Below, piece by piece: positions 31,500-42,700 of a stretch of 64,000 nucleotides of DNA. Source of the stretch: Agarophyton chilense. Taxonomy: Eukaryota > Rhodophyta > Florideophyceae > Gracilariales > Gracilariaceae. The stretch covers positions 62,001-126,000 of the forward strand of contig JARGXX010000002.1 in NCBI GenBank assembly GCA_030374765.1, in the 5' to 3' direction. The number at the start of each line of letters is the position of its first letter. Position 1 is the stretch's first letter. A program made the translations under genes and the position numbers. The notes beneath the pieces are model-generated. The model ran no database searches, was not told the origin of the DNA, and saw nothing but the letters and a program-made list of their open reading frames with translations.

Positions 31500-34010
31500 A
31501 GTAGGCAGTCGAGGTGTTTGTACGAAATATTGGTCTTCTCTGGCGTAAAATTTTTTTTTTCTAGTCTAATCTTTACGGTTTGAACGAGATGTTGAGGTGA
31601 ACTACACTGCTATACAGCTAATTGGTTTCAGGAACTCTCGAAAAGCAATACATTATACCTCAGTGATGGGGACGCCTCAAACGTAGAAACGACTCTCTAT
31701 ATCAGTTTTTTTGGACTCTTCCGTCTAGTGTGGGTTCTCAAATCCCTGAGAAACCAGTAGCATTGGATTAGTAGGGTCGTTGATGGCTGGGTCTAAGCCG
31801 TCAATGTAGGTGATGCTAGTTCTTCTGTAGAGTAAGCATATCCACACGTATGGAAAGCATTAGTGAGGCGTACCGATAACTCGGATTTCTTTCATCCAAA
31901 CTTCTGGCTGGTATCACAAAGAGCAAGAATAGCCGATTGAATCGAGTGGTTAGTCGCGTGAGACCTCAGGAGATACTGTACCACTTCCATCCAAGAGCTA
32001 ACTCCTCCCTCAGAAGGACGTGATGATCGTGTTCTACAAACTTCTACTGATCCTTGGCGACGTCATGGATAAAGTACGGCAGTGTAAGATAGACCTGACC
32101 TTCATTCACTCCGAGTATATTGGCTTCAGCCACAACGCGTGCGAGTAAATCCAACACCAAGAAGTGGTTCTCTCCAGAAAAGTTCAGGCTCCTCAGTAAT
32201 GGCTACATTCGCTTGATGCAATATTTCACTCTACCCGTGCAACGGGGTGTACGATTTGAAGAGGAATTCTCCAATCAATAATATCGATGGGAGAAGAACT
32301 TCCGATGCTGCCGATTCGTATAATTTAGATTCTTCAGGCCTGGGTGCTTTTTTAGTTCTCTCGGGTAAGAATCACACCTTTGGTGACTGAAGATCGTTGT
32401 GAACGAGACGGGCGTCTGCAGTGACCACGAGGGTCGTTCCCAGACGATCAGTTGAAAGTCTTCGACTCTTTATCATCCTATTCCTCGGAGAGAGACTGTG
32501 GTGCAACCCGTTGAGGTTGCACCAGTCCTTCTAAGACGAATTTTAATTCGCCCTCTCTCGAGGCCTGGTCCGTGGTGCACGTGGAATTTGGCGCAGCATT
32601 GCTGGTTATTTTACATATTTTTTATCTGCATTGTTTTAAGGTAGAAAGTTTACTATAGTAATTTACACTATATAATGGCTCGGCGAGCTCGCTTTGTCAC
32701 TCAGTAAGTCTTCCCCAACCGGGTTCTTGTGGCTCTAAGTATTTTCCGCCTGCGCGTGCTACGACTCTCTTCGGAGGTTGTGCCATGTTATACAGGGTAG
32801 ACTTACCCGCCTTGCGTCTTAAAGAGTTGTACCACCGCCGTAGACGTCGGCTCATTTATTACTTACGTATTCTCGCCCCTGTGTACTGATTCTCTATTTC
32901 TTTTATTTTTGCTTCCATGTTCTACGCCCTGCTCGCCCCACTACTTTTCCCCTTTTTTCTTTCCCCCTTTTCTCCACTCTCTTGGTTGGTTACACTTTTC
33001 ACACCAATATCATTTGCATGACTCCTTCAACAACACTCTCCCCGTTTGAAGCACAGATTTGTCTCGGGATTACACCCCGAGTTCGTCGTAGATTCCTGGA
33101 GAGGCTCCGTTACTATGCTGTCCGCCAGAGAGGAAAATACTGAACGTTTCTTGTTGTTTGGTCTCCAAACCTTGTACCGCAGAGAGCTCTGAGAGGGGTC
33201 ACTTGCATCAAATGAATCCAAGAGGTAGTCGGTATTGTTCGTACTCTCATGGCCGTTACTGTCTCTGACCTCCTCGTGCTTCGCGTGATGCCAGAAAGCA
33301 GCCGGTTGGTCAGGAATCGTCTTATCCATTACAATGGTTTCCTCCAACATCTTGAGACGGGAACTTATACGATTGAATCGGGTTTCGACGCCTTCGGTAT
33401 TGTCTGCTGGTCCACAAAATCATTCCAATAGATTGTTGAATTCCGCCCATTTCCTCCATCGAGGAGGTGCTGCACCTGCCACGGAGGATTTTGATCTCAT
33501 CTACGTGTGAGCTTCGTGCACACCGCTTAGCCGCTTCCGCAAACCTTAATTACTGTCCCAGGGAATTTGACACTCCGCAAGTTCACCGGCTGGGGGTTCA
33601 AAAGTCCATATTCGGGGTGTTTTTCGACGCCCTAGGCAGGAGTCTCGAGTTCTTGAAACACACCTTGAAGGGTACACCTTTGACTTTCGAGAGAAAATAG
33701 AGTTCTACATAACTGACGGCGCGACTACACTTTATCACGGGCTCGGCTTACGAGGGCTTTCTGATTGATATGAGGGTAATACCACCCGTATATAAGTTAA
33801 AACTTCCAGAAAGAAGAAAACGAGACAAATATACCAGGGAGCTCAAAGAAACATCTGAAAAGAGAATTGGTATCACTAAACTGGGTTATAAGGGTCTGTC
33901 TAAATAACAGTGTCCGTGTGCACCCGTGACCGTGATACTTTATAAAAATTTAAAAACCCCAGCCATACAACAACACACACTTTTTCGAACCGATCCACGA
34001 TGATATATGG
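31500..34010 (-). pseudogene. decayed gag-like retroelement coding relic, right copy
   Basis: Mirror of 5596-8100. The longest clean piece is 33350-33027, which ends earlier than its left counterpart because of a stop after FKRGECC. It carries the same upstream in-frame TGA next to the WNDF/WNDL site as the left copy, plus independent substitutions (for example KKVPHQ versus KTIPDQ). Product unknown; a gag-like identity is a weak inference. Confidence 0.35.
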
Positions 34011-34734
34011 CATCAGTTCACTACTTCACACAAATCAAAACCATGACCAAAATATTCCGACAATTTTGACTTTTTGCTGAAAGTTTCAAAACTTCCTTAC
34101 AGCGATTTTAGCGATGCACAACGCGCCTGATGAAAAGATTACACCAATGCAAGCCTGGTCACTGCAATTTAGGCGTCACTTCACCAAACCACCCCTTCTC
34201 TTTGGCAAATGGTGAACGATTCCGTCTCACCGGTCATCATTATAATCACAGGAGAGCAAGAGAAATAGTGAGATGTCGTGAAAAGCGATCAATATTGAAC
34301 CCTCCTTGGCCACATCCTTCTTATTAACGACTATTACACGGTATTGAAAACAAATTTGACCACGAACAGGGAGTCATACACCATCACTTTCTGGTTGGAC
34401 ATGTCGTGGATAAGCAGAAAAAGCACGCTAAAAATCTTGTACACGCCGATCCGCTCAATGCCCCGGATACTGACAGTTCTGTGTTGCAGACTTCTGCGAG
34501 AGATATTGCGTAAGTTGTGGGCGCAGAAGACCAGTTTGACTGTAATGACGACGACCTGCTTCGAACGCTAGAGCTCATAGGTACTGTGTTGGAAGTCGTT
34601 CAGTTGCAGTATCTTGACTGCCCAAGCGATGAAGTGCCTGAAAATTTAGGCACTTTGCTGATCTTATGGAGAAGAGTGGATGAAATCCTCTAAAACCATT
34701 TATTGAAGCACGAGTGTTAGCTTTAACGCAATGA

Positions 34735-35185
34735 CTGATAGGTCAGCGTACTGTTCTCAACCTGGGGTAGCGTGGTAGAGCGGGTCCTAAGGTTCGTGTC
34801 CTTGACGGCGGCACTCCCAGAGTACTTGGTACAATGGGCTAGCGTTTACTGCGTAGTCCAACAGATCGGAGCTACAGAAACAATGGCTTGAAGACCAATC
34901 GGTTGAACTAATGTACCAAAGGGGGTAATTTCGTATCCTAACAATGTCTACCCGATCCTAAGGGAGAAGCGACACTCGAGCCATGTAAATATCGATGGTG
35001 AGGCGCTGGGAACTCCCTGGCACTGTAAAGCTATCCTATTACACTAAATAAAAATAATAATTATCTAAATGTGTCCAGCTGAGGTCAGCCAGTTCACGTG
35101 GCGTCTGTGAGATACCTTAGGCCCTGGCGGCTTACAAGACCCGACCGTAATCGTTGCTCCTTCACATATCTCCCTCCTTAGGATT
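34735..35185. other. right-arm-only segment without clear gene
   Basis: About 450 bases without a mirror counterpart; the left arm has 2490-4228 here instead. The sequence includes an AT-rich block (AAATAAAAATAATAATTATC) near 35045. No open frame, LTR termini or target duplication could be identified. Confidence 0.4.
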
Positions 35186-35190
35186 CGACT

Positions 35191-36061
35191 GTGCAGATGC
35201 ATGCCCGCCATTCTACTGCGCGTACACCCGGTCCTTTTGCAGATTATCTGCTTGTGATAAAAGCCTCTTTATGGGCGATTCCTGGTGCGTTGACCACGTG
35301 TTATTTATGTATTCCATTTAGGGGCGCATTTTGCAACCCATTGCAACCCAACCAGGCATTCAAGACCATGAGCGATCGATTCCATACTTTATATACTTGC
35401 TTGCATCGCCATATCAAAACGCATTGCTACCGTAGCGTAAGAATGCATCCCTTCATACTTTCAGCAATTTCAAGTGGCAGATCTCGATTTACTATAGTAG
35501 TGGCATGCGTGCAAAATATATGCAATTGCAATGAAGCCTCAGAAGAAGTCCACCAAATCGTCAACGTGACTGGTTATTGCAAGGAAGATTATAACCTTCA
35601 AGTCCATTACAGGGTACATTAGCAATTCCTCTTTTAGAGAGATATATCAGATATTCCGCCGATGTTTCCACCTCCTCGTTGCACGAGTAAAGCCATATGT
35701 TTCAAAAAAGTGGACTGGAGAACAAGATCCGGTCGTCCCACCATTGAAATTAAAAGACGGCTAGCAAAAAACGCTCCGTATTCTATCAGGAGGAGATGTG
35801 TCTGGGATCTTCCAACTATTTCGAACACATAAATCAACTGTGTACTACATATTTTACGCAATTTGTTCAGCTTTGGACAGAGCATTTAATCTTCCTGGTA
35901 TTTCTTCAAATTTTGAAGATCTTCATAAGATGTCCTGTGGCTTCAAAACGTCACGTAGGGTTATAAGCCATTTCACTGGTTGTTTTGGAGCAATAGATGG
36001 AATTATGACTCAGATCAAGCCTCCGAATAACACGACGAAGTATTGGTTTCGAAAAGGATTT
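35191..36061 (+). pseudogene. PIF/Harbinger-type transposase relic, right copy, truncated
   Basis: Mirror of 2556-1618. The 35191-35622 part encodes the leader seen on the left (MHARHSTARTPGPF... RMHPFILSAISS). The 35798-36061 part encodes SNFEDLHKMSCGFKTS and GCFGAIDGIMTQIKPPNN with the first catalytic Asp and the canonical Gly after AID. The frame ends a few codons past RKGF, exactly where the arm stops, so the rest of the DDE domain is missing. It reads outward, as does the left copy. Confidence 0.7.
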
Positions 36062-36331
36062 GGTTATTCGTAAATACGAAAAAGAACGAAAAATACACAG
36101 CACAATAAAAATGTAAAACCGCCGACAAAAGGCTACAGAAGTGAGGCCTAATCAAAGTGACTGGAGCAGGGAAAACATCTGAATCTTTTGGTTACGTTCA
36201 GAGACTTCTGCTTGGTCTTATTGCGATGAAGTTGGAGAGGTGGGATCGTTGTTATCTGGCTGGTCGAGCACGGTGATTCCTGTTTCACATTCTTGAGTGT
36301 TTCTCAAATCGAGATGCTATTTTCCACTCTT

Positions 36332-36598
36332 CTAAGAGAGCGATGGGTCTTCGTTTGGATCTTGTTGATCATCACTTTTCAAATCCGATACTGATTCTTT
36401 ACATACTTTCATGAAGTCGTCGTCGTCTTCCACACACTCCATCACAATACGCTTGATGCGCAATCTTATTTGGTTCTCTTCTTCCTTAAAGCGCCTGGAG
36501 TCCTCAAGCACTTTCTTGTGATACGATTTTTCATCTTGAGGAAAGCTCATATTAGCAAAAATTGCAAGTCCTCCCAAAGTGACAGCCGCTAACCTCAT
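36332..36598 (-). CDS. small acidic protein with N-terminal hydrophobic segment
   Basis: An 88-residue open frame with an ATG start. Residues 1-17 (LAAVTLGGLAIFA) form a short hydrophobic helix that could be a signal or membrane anchor. The rest is a charged, probably helical segment (DEKSYHKKVLEDSRRFKEEENQ) with an acidic tail rich in Asp/Ser. I do not recognise the family. It lies 270 bases beyond the right arm boundary, so it may be the first host gene flanking the duplication. An oppositely oriented set of open frames starts at about 36624, so a shared promoter is possible. Confidence 0.4.
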   Translation of the reverse strand: MRLAAVTLGGLAIFANMSFPQDEKSYHKKVLEDSRRFKEEENQIRLRIKRIVMECVEDDDDFMKVCKESVSDLKSDDQQDPNEDPSLS

Positions 36599-36623
36599 GA
36601 TCGCAGTTTAGACATTTGAGGTA

Positions 36624-37203
36624 TTGGTTGTAGATATGGCAGCGTCAGTAGCCAGAACGGAAGGGGCTGTTGCAGGCGCAAATAGAGACCGCATTGCTGA
36701 AGCGCCACGAAAAACTCATGCGAGTGAACAGCACAGGAGCCACCAAGAAAGTCAAGGAGAGTTATCGACGCCAGTCAGGTATAGGGGTATTTTGGGTTTT
36801 ATTGAAGACCATAGAATGGAGGTGGAAGAGATGGATAGAGATGTGGCGGAAAACCGTCTCTCACTGGTGACGAATGCCAATAAACAGTAGGATAGGCCTC
36901 CGTGAGCGGGTTCGACTGGAACGAAGGCCGGCCGAAAATGGCTTCTTCGGCTTTTTGTTGTGGGAGAATTCATGATAAGCGTTGAGGTGATGGAGATCGG
37001 CGCCTAGCTGAATAATGGGAGAGCTGCTTGTGGCGGTGGGTTTTCAAATCCGAGAACGGAGATACTGGGATAATTTTGGCGTTGAGGGCTACATAATGTT
37101 GGGCGCTAATTATATGTATGCAGCGTGTAAGAATGAACCATTTTCTGGCTTTAATATTGCGCTAGGGTTCCGATTGATGATGAGGGGTAGTGTATCTAAT
37201 TGA
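36624..37203 (+). other. possible multi-exon or decayed host gene
   Basis: Several short protein-like frames in tandem: MAASVARTEG, then in another frame LLKRHEKLMRVNSTGATKKV, then ILGFIEDHRMEVEEMDRDV, and at 37015-37203 a 62-residue frame ending FNIALGFRLMMRGSVSN. Frame changes occur within a few dozen bases without clear splice sites, so decay is as likely as splicing. No family recognised. Confidence 0.25.
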
Positions 37204-38258
37204 CGTTTCCCTCGATTGAATTTGCGAGAAGGAAATTGGAGAGGGGAATGAAGTGAGTACAGTCCTAAGCTGCGAATGATTTTGGACAGACGAAGTTACA
37301 CGTCTTCGTGGTTGAAACAGGACGCAAAAAGTATATGGCATCGAAAGTTTAGGCAGAAATATTGGTTATCGCAGCGAGACGTAAGAGGGAACTTAAACGG
37401 CATGGAACTGCTTGTGCTATAGAATTCTTTAGCAATTTACTGCTAGGGAACTTCTCTGGTGGTTCAATGGGGCATGTAAATGTTCGAACAGCGTTGCAGA
37501 GCGATACATTTCGCGCGTCGTTTCTTTCCGTCCAAATCAAGTTGTAGTGTCGCCTTGAAATGTTTACGGACTTTCGAGCGCTTCATTCTCCCCACTAGTG
37601 CACAGCATATCTACACTCTGCGCTCATTCCTATCGTCCTCCAAAGTTAAGACCCCTACCACGGTTGATTCTTGCGCCCTTTCCTCAAATCCATAACAACG
37701 TCTGTGTCCTCGGAAAGCTAGTATTAGCTGCTAGTTTAGTATGCGGGAAGATATCCGGCGAAATATCTGCGAAAAATGACGGATCGCGGATGCAGAGGTA
37801 ATTTCTGTTAATTTTTTAGAGTGCCAGCTAGTTTTGGCTTTCGATTCTATATCAAAATCCTGCACATTACGAATGGGAAACGAATACAAGAGCCTTTGCT
37901 AGTTTATCGCCTATGTTTGGATGCCAAATGCTAGATGTGAATGACAAAAGTCTGGCTCAAACACCCTCACACCAACCCATATCACAATGATACCTCCCAG
38001 AACCACCATCGAAAATACGACCTTGTTTCGTCCACCCTCCTCTTGCACCCCTCATCCTCCTCCCCACTCCCAACAATCCCCACTACAAACCCTCCTTCCT
38101 CCTTCTCCTCTTCCCCATCAACACCCCTACTCCCAGCTCCAAAAACCGTCCCACCTACCCTCCCAATCCTCAACCTACACCACCCATCCACACGCGTCAC
38201 ACCTCAACCCCGCCCGCCACCACTCTTCTCCCAAACACCCTTCCCATCCTCCACCGCC
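37204..38258. other. no gene seen; C/T-rich tract at the end
   Basis: Short random frames only. From about 38040 to 38250 the plus strand is a strong C+T-rich tract, similar in character to the leader of the pseudokinase gene, and it leads into the ATG at 38259. Confidence 0.45.
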
Positions 38259-38423
38259 ATGGCTTCGCCTCAAATCCCTTTTCAAGATGGCAAAGAAGAC
38301 ATTGCTGTCGTTTCAATCTCCGGCACAACCTCTTCTCAGGTGACTGCAAACCCGCAGGTTTCCACAAACGTCTACTATACTACTGCTCCTTCGAGGGACA
38401 CTCACCTTGCCGCCCATCTTTAG
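38259..38423 (+). CDS. short ORF behind pyrimidine-rich leader, possibly a first exon
   Basis: 54 codons from an ATG in good context (GCCATGGCTTCG) to TAG: a soluble, Ser/Thr/Gln-rich product beginning MASPQIPFQDGKED. The C/T-rich leader directly upstream argues for a real transcription start. A donor-like CAGGTGACT lies within the frame near 38339, so this may be exon 1 of a spliced gene whose later exons are not identified. No family recognised. Confidence 0.3.
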   Translation: MASPQIPFQDGKEDIAVVSISGTTSSQVTANPQVSTNVYYTTAPSRDTHLAAHL

Positions 38424-39799
38424 ATTTCGTGAATGTTTGGATCGCGTGCGTGGTTCAAAAACACAGAGCATCGGGTTCATTGAACAAAATAGTTACCGTC
38501 TTCCACATTCCAAGCGAAACACGTCACAGAGTCAGCGACAAACCTCCTGAACACAAGTAGCGCAACATATGAACTTGAAATGATTTGTAAGAAACTATCG
38601 CTGCGGCGTGTCATCGTCGGGGTTGCTTACTCTAGCATTCAAGCACGAAGCTTTTGTCACACAGCGTTTTGCAATATCCAGCCGCATTCGAATGTGTCCA
38701 TCTCACTCTGCCGCACAATTATTAGTGTGTGGAATTTCCTCTCCATTCGTGCGCGTCATAGAGTTTGGACTGACACTACATCATGCATTTCTGCGTTTTT
38801 TAGGGGGGGAGGGACCTTTGCTCTAATTTCTACAATCAATCGGTCCTCTGAGGCACTCTTCGCTTCCCTATAATAGCCACCCGTCCCATCCTACCCCCTG
38901 CTCTCGTATCGATCCCATGAAATGACCAACCCCCTCCCCCCGCCTACCTCAAAGACAAGATTAGAAAATCCCTTCAGGTTTCACACATAGTCAACGCTAC
39001 TGCGAAGTGGTACGTATTTTGTTCTTCTCGCGTGAGTTTCGACGCGTCGCCACAATGAATCTTGCACTAACCAACGCCTCCTTTTCCTTCTTTGTGCAGT
39101 ATTAGGTCGTAACAAGTCACCGGGACCATCGGTCTCCAGGGGTAGCGGAGCTTGGACGCCACCAGAGGCTGATCAAAAGGCAGAGGAGGCATGAAAGGGC
39201 TCGTGATAAGCGCCTTTCGATAATCCCAAGAAGAAGTGCCCTCTGTACAATTCTGAGGTTGGGCGTGTAAAGGATACTGTCCACTAACCAGCGACTGTTT
39301 TATAGTTGCTTGACGCAGGATGTCGACAGGATGGACTAAAAAGCATTACATAAAGAAGTTAAGTCACAAAGATAGGTTCTCATCGTCAAGCTGCAAACTT
39401 TTGACTCGACCTAGAACTGGAATTATGAATAGACTTTGTGTCTATCTGCTAGGATCTACATGCGTTCCGCGTTCCGCGGTCCGTGTTCCGAGTTCCGCGT
39501 TCCCCAGCAGTTTCCCTCGTTGGTAATGCGGCAGCCTATCTGGTATTACGCTCACTCATTGCAAAATTGGCGCATTTGTCTCTGGTGAAACTTACACTTG
39601 TTTTTTTAGAAAGATCTTTCAACACAATTCTGAGAGAATGCTTATTTCAATATAGAAATATGGATCCCGACATCTGAGTAGTTTTCCAATAATCGAGAGT
39701 TAGCGTTCCATAGTTCGCTCAAGATCCTTCGGGTAATGGTTGGATAAACGCCATCACACTTTCTATGTGTTCTGGCATTTGAGATAACCCAAAATCAAC
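38424..39799. other. gene-poor stretch with one candidate intron
   Basis: A likely 68-nt intron spans 39032-39099: GTGAGT donor, CACTAAC branch-like motif at 39065-39071, pyrimidine tract, GTGCAG acceptor. The flanking exon after it opens LGRNKSPGPS... for about 30 codons in one frame and is not recognised. No longer gene can be assembled. Confidence 0.35.
39462..39503. repeat. 7-bp tandem repeat GCGTTCC x6
   Basis: Six units with single-base variants (GCGTTCC, GCGGTCC, GTGTTCC, GAGTTCC). Confidence 0.8.
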
Positions 39800-42700
39800 T
39801 CAAGACGCGATGAAATTCGGTCGAGTTATGGCGGTCCGCACTGCGTCGTTTCTTGGCGTAGAACCATCAACGGGACTCGTGGTCTCACGCGCCACGTCAC
39901 CAGTTCCGGACTTTTCTCCAACTTCAGCTGCCTCAACAACTGGGGTTTGATCTTCTCTAGAGGCGCCTGAGTCTAAAACATCATTGAGCGATGCACCCGT
40001 TTGTGTCGACGATGTTTTCACAGCTTCCTCTGCACTTATTGAGGTTGCCTCTGGAACCCTCTCAGTATTCAACCAAAATTGGCTCGTAGATACATCATTC
40101 CCAGTCTGAACGTCATCTGTAAACGGTTGTGGAGGCTCAACTGTATCAATCTTGTTACTTTGTGCAGCAGTATTCAACTCAGAATCGTCACCTATAGCTT
40201 TTTTGTGCATGTGGGGAGGCGTTAAGAGACCTTAACGCGAGAAGAGCTTTCATCTGTTGTTCCAGGACCATCGAACGTGAAAGCTCCTGTTGACTCCTCT
40301 GCTAAGTCCCCCTCTTCTTCGCGTTGATTTTCTGCTTGGCCTATTTGGTCAGCTTCCATATCATACCCGCTGTCATCATTCACAACTGCGAAACCCATTG
40401 TATTTGCACCGCCTGTTTCTTTCACTTCTAGTCTTCAGCGCAGATGAGAGGTGACATAGGAGCCTCCTAGGGAGATAGTTTCTGTGGAATACACTATACC
40501 GCTTTCCATATCAACTCAAGCAACGGGGGTGGGTTCACGCAAAACAGCAGTCACCACCGCAGCATTTGATTCCGAAATATCCGCACATTCAAGCAATGGC
40601 TGCTCTGATGGTGGCTGCGCTGATTGTCCTTCGGGGATTCTAACACCAGCTGCCCTGATCTCAAAAACCACAGCGCCGCCTGTATCATTCGCCTCGCCAC
40701 CCCTTTCGACGCTATCATCGGTCTCCCACACTTGTACGCTATCTTGAATATTTCCAGCCCCTTCAACATGTATGTCTGCTGCCATCCCTTTCGCTTCCGA
40801 AGTTTTAAGCACAGGCTGACTCGAAATCACATTTAGGCTCGACAGATGAATTCTCTGCAATTTCTAAACAATGATTACAGTTCGATGTTGAACCTTCATT
40901 CTAATTGAAATCCGCAGACACAGATGTACCCAAATCTCGAGGCATTTGGACATTAGGGACTAACACGGAATCAAACTCACTATTTAGTTCCGCACATTCG
41001 TTCACATGGAAAGGAAGTTCAGCTGTTGAGGGTGGCGCGGACTCAAGCTTGTCGCTATTTTTTGCCAATTGTCCATATCGTTTCTGTTCTGTGTCGACGG
41101 CATTAGTTAACCCGTAATTTTCCTTCAACTTTTCGCTTGAGAAGGAAGTCACCATAGCATTTTCTTGAGCATCTAATCCATCGACTTTTTTGTCTGTGGA
41201 ATGGATTTCAAATTCCTTGGACAATGCATTTTCGTTCACTGATTCAATTGGTTCTCTGAGTAATAAAGATTTCATGCAAAAAGGTGCTCTTATTTCTCCT
41301 CCTGTTTCACTTGGCTCCGCATCTTTCGAACAGGGGACTGTGGTCATCAATGTAGCGCTTTCGGGTTAAACGATGCCTTTTCAAAAGACATCGTTCAACC
41401 CGAAAGCACCGGAAGCACCGAACGCTGACGGAAGTTCCGTCAGCGACCAAGTCCTGTTCTGGTAAGGCTTCGGTATCCAGAACAGGAGCTGAATATTCAT
41501 ATTGCAGAATGCTTGAAACTGCCATTCCTTATGATGTCGGAGCACTGTCTTCGGCCTTCAAATCCACTGCGGATACTGCCTTGAGCCCCGTACTTATCAC
41601 AATCGGGATCATTCTGCTGGGGACTTCCCGTCTCCCAAACGAAAGCAACGACTTCGTCGTCTGGGTTTCCTTCAAAGTTTTGAAAACGTGGCGCGTCGTT
41701 GGCTTGAGTTTCTGAAACCCCGGCACACAGCCGAACGACAGGAAACACTGCTCTTGATGCAGGCTTTTGTGCTTCGGATGCCACCATTTTTTCAACCTCA
41801 TGCTCAGCAGAAGATTCCACGTTCTTGTTTGTAGACTCATTTCCCGGCTGAATCCAATCAACATTTACATATTCAATTGCCTCTGGCGATAGTTCTGACA
41901 CAGTCTCATGCGCATCAGTTCTGCCTTGAAAAACTTTGCTGCCTGAGTCTAGCTGCTCTTCAACCGTTTCTTTCCCACGTTGCTTTCAAGGGGCTCATTG
42001 TCGAGTGGAAAATCCTCTCGTCGTTGTTCGAACCAGTCAATTGTTCCATGGTTGATTCCACTTGGTCTTTTTGGTGTGTTTGTAATATCAACCCTATCGC
42101 CGAATTCAGCATTGTTCCCCATCGCGGATATGTCTACCCTCGAGGGCTCAGTATCAAACCCCCTACCAGTCTCTGGAGCTGAAACTTTTTGAGATCGCTG
42201 ACAGTTCTTGTCTTCTTCCCCAAACTCTGTCGCAGAAGTGATGCCACTCGTTTGTGGGGATTCTAGCACTATTTCGATGCCCCTTGCGGACACTGCGCGA
42301 TTCTCGCTTCGGAGATCTTCGATTTCAGTCGTTCTCTCGTCCGCCATCATTACTTTCATGGGTTCGCTCATTGACTTTGTTTCAGTGCCAAGATCTTTTT
42401 CAGAATGTGCAAGAATCGCGCTTGAGATGGTTTCAGTTGCTTTTGTTTTTCCACCGGATGAAGTTCAAGCTGTTTCCCATTATCGACGGTCGCAGCGTCT
42501 TCAAAACAACTGCCAGCCTCTAAATGCGATTGTACGTTTTCGGGATGTTGAAAGTTCTCTTTTTCGACTGTTTCATCTTCATGAGCTAATTCTGACATTT
42601 CCCTTTGAAAACGTCTTGCAGTGTGGGTCCGAGTCGGTGCCTTCGCTGTCCACGCTGATTACTCGTTAGAATTTGGCTTGAATCCAATGTTCGCTTCAAT

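Larger units (their letters stand above)
26016..36061. repeat. right arm of giant inverted duplication
   Basis: Mirror of 1618-19424 without the chromovirus and the two solo LTRs; it shows the empty target sites of all three. The outer boundary falls inside the PIF transposase at 36061, where the sequence changes abruptly from GCCTCCGAATAACACG... matching to unrelated DNA. The inner boundary is at 26016. It contains its own unmatched 0.45-kb segment at about 34735-35185. Confidence 0.95.

Noticed and set aside
1618..36061. Assembly artefact producing a false palindrome
   Set aside because: The arms differ by clear insertions with target duplications, by unit counts in tandem repeats, and by many substitutions in the outer parts, which a copied contig end would not show. 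Long reads would still settle it.
1618..36061. The arms as terminal inverted repeats of one giant DNA transposon
   Set aside because: The outer ends fall inside PIF transposase sequence, with no terminal motif or target duplication, and the left transposase continues beyond the match.
36900..36925. tRNA B box (GGGTTCGACTGG)
   Set aside because: No A box or acceptor stem at the right spacing on either strand.
39105..39125. 18S rRNA 3' end (GTCGTAACAAG)
   Set aside because: Only 11 bases match. Neither the preceding helix nor the following GTTTCCGTAGG is present, and it directly follows an intron acceptor.
39140..39190. MYB repeat start (GAWTPPEADQK)
   Set aside because: Resembles GAWTPEED over a few residues, but no second or third Trp or helix-turn-helix follows.
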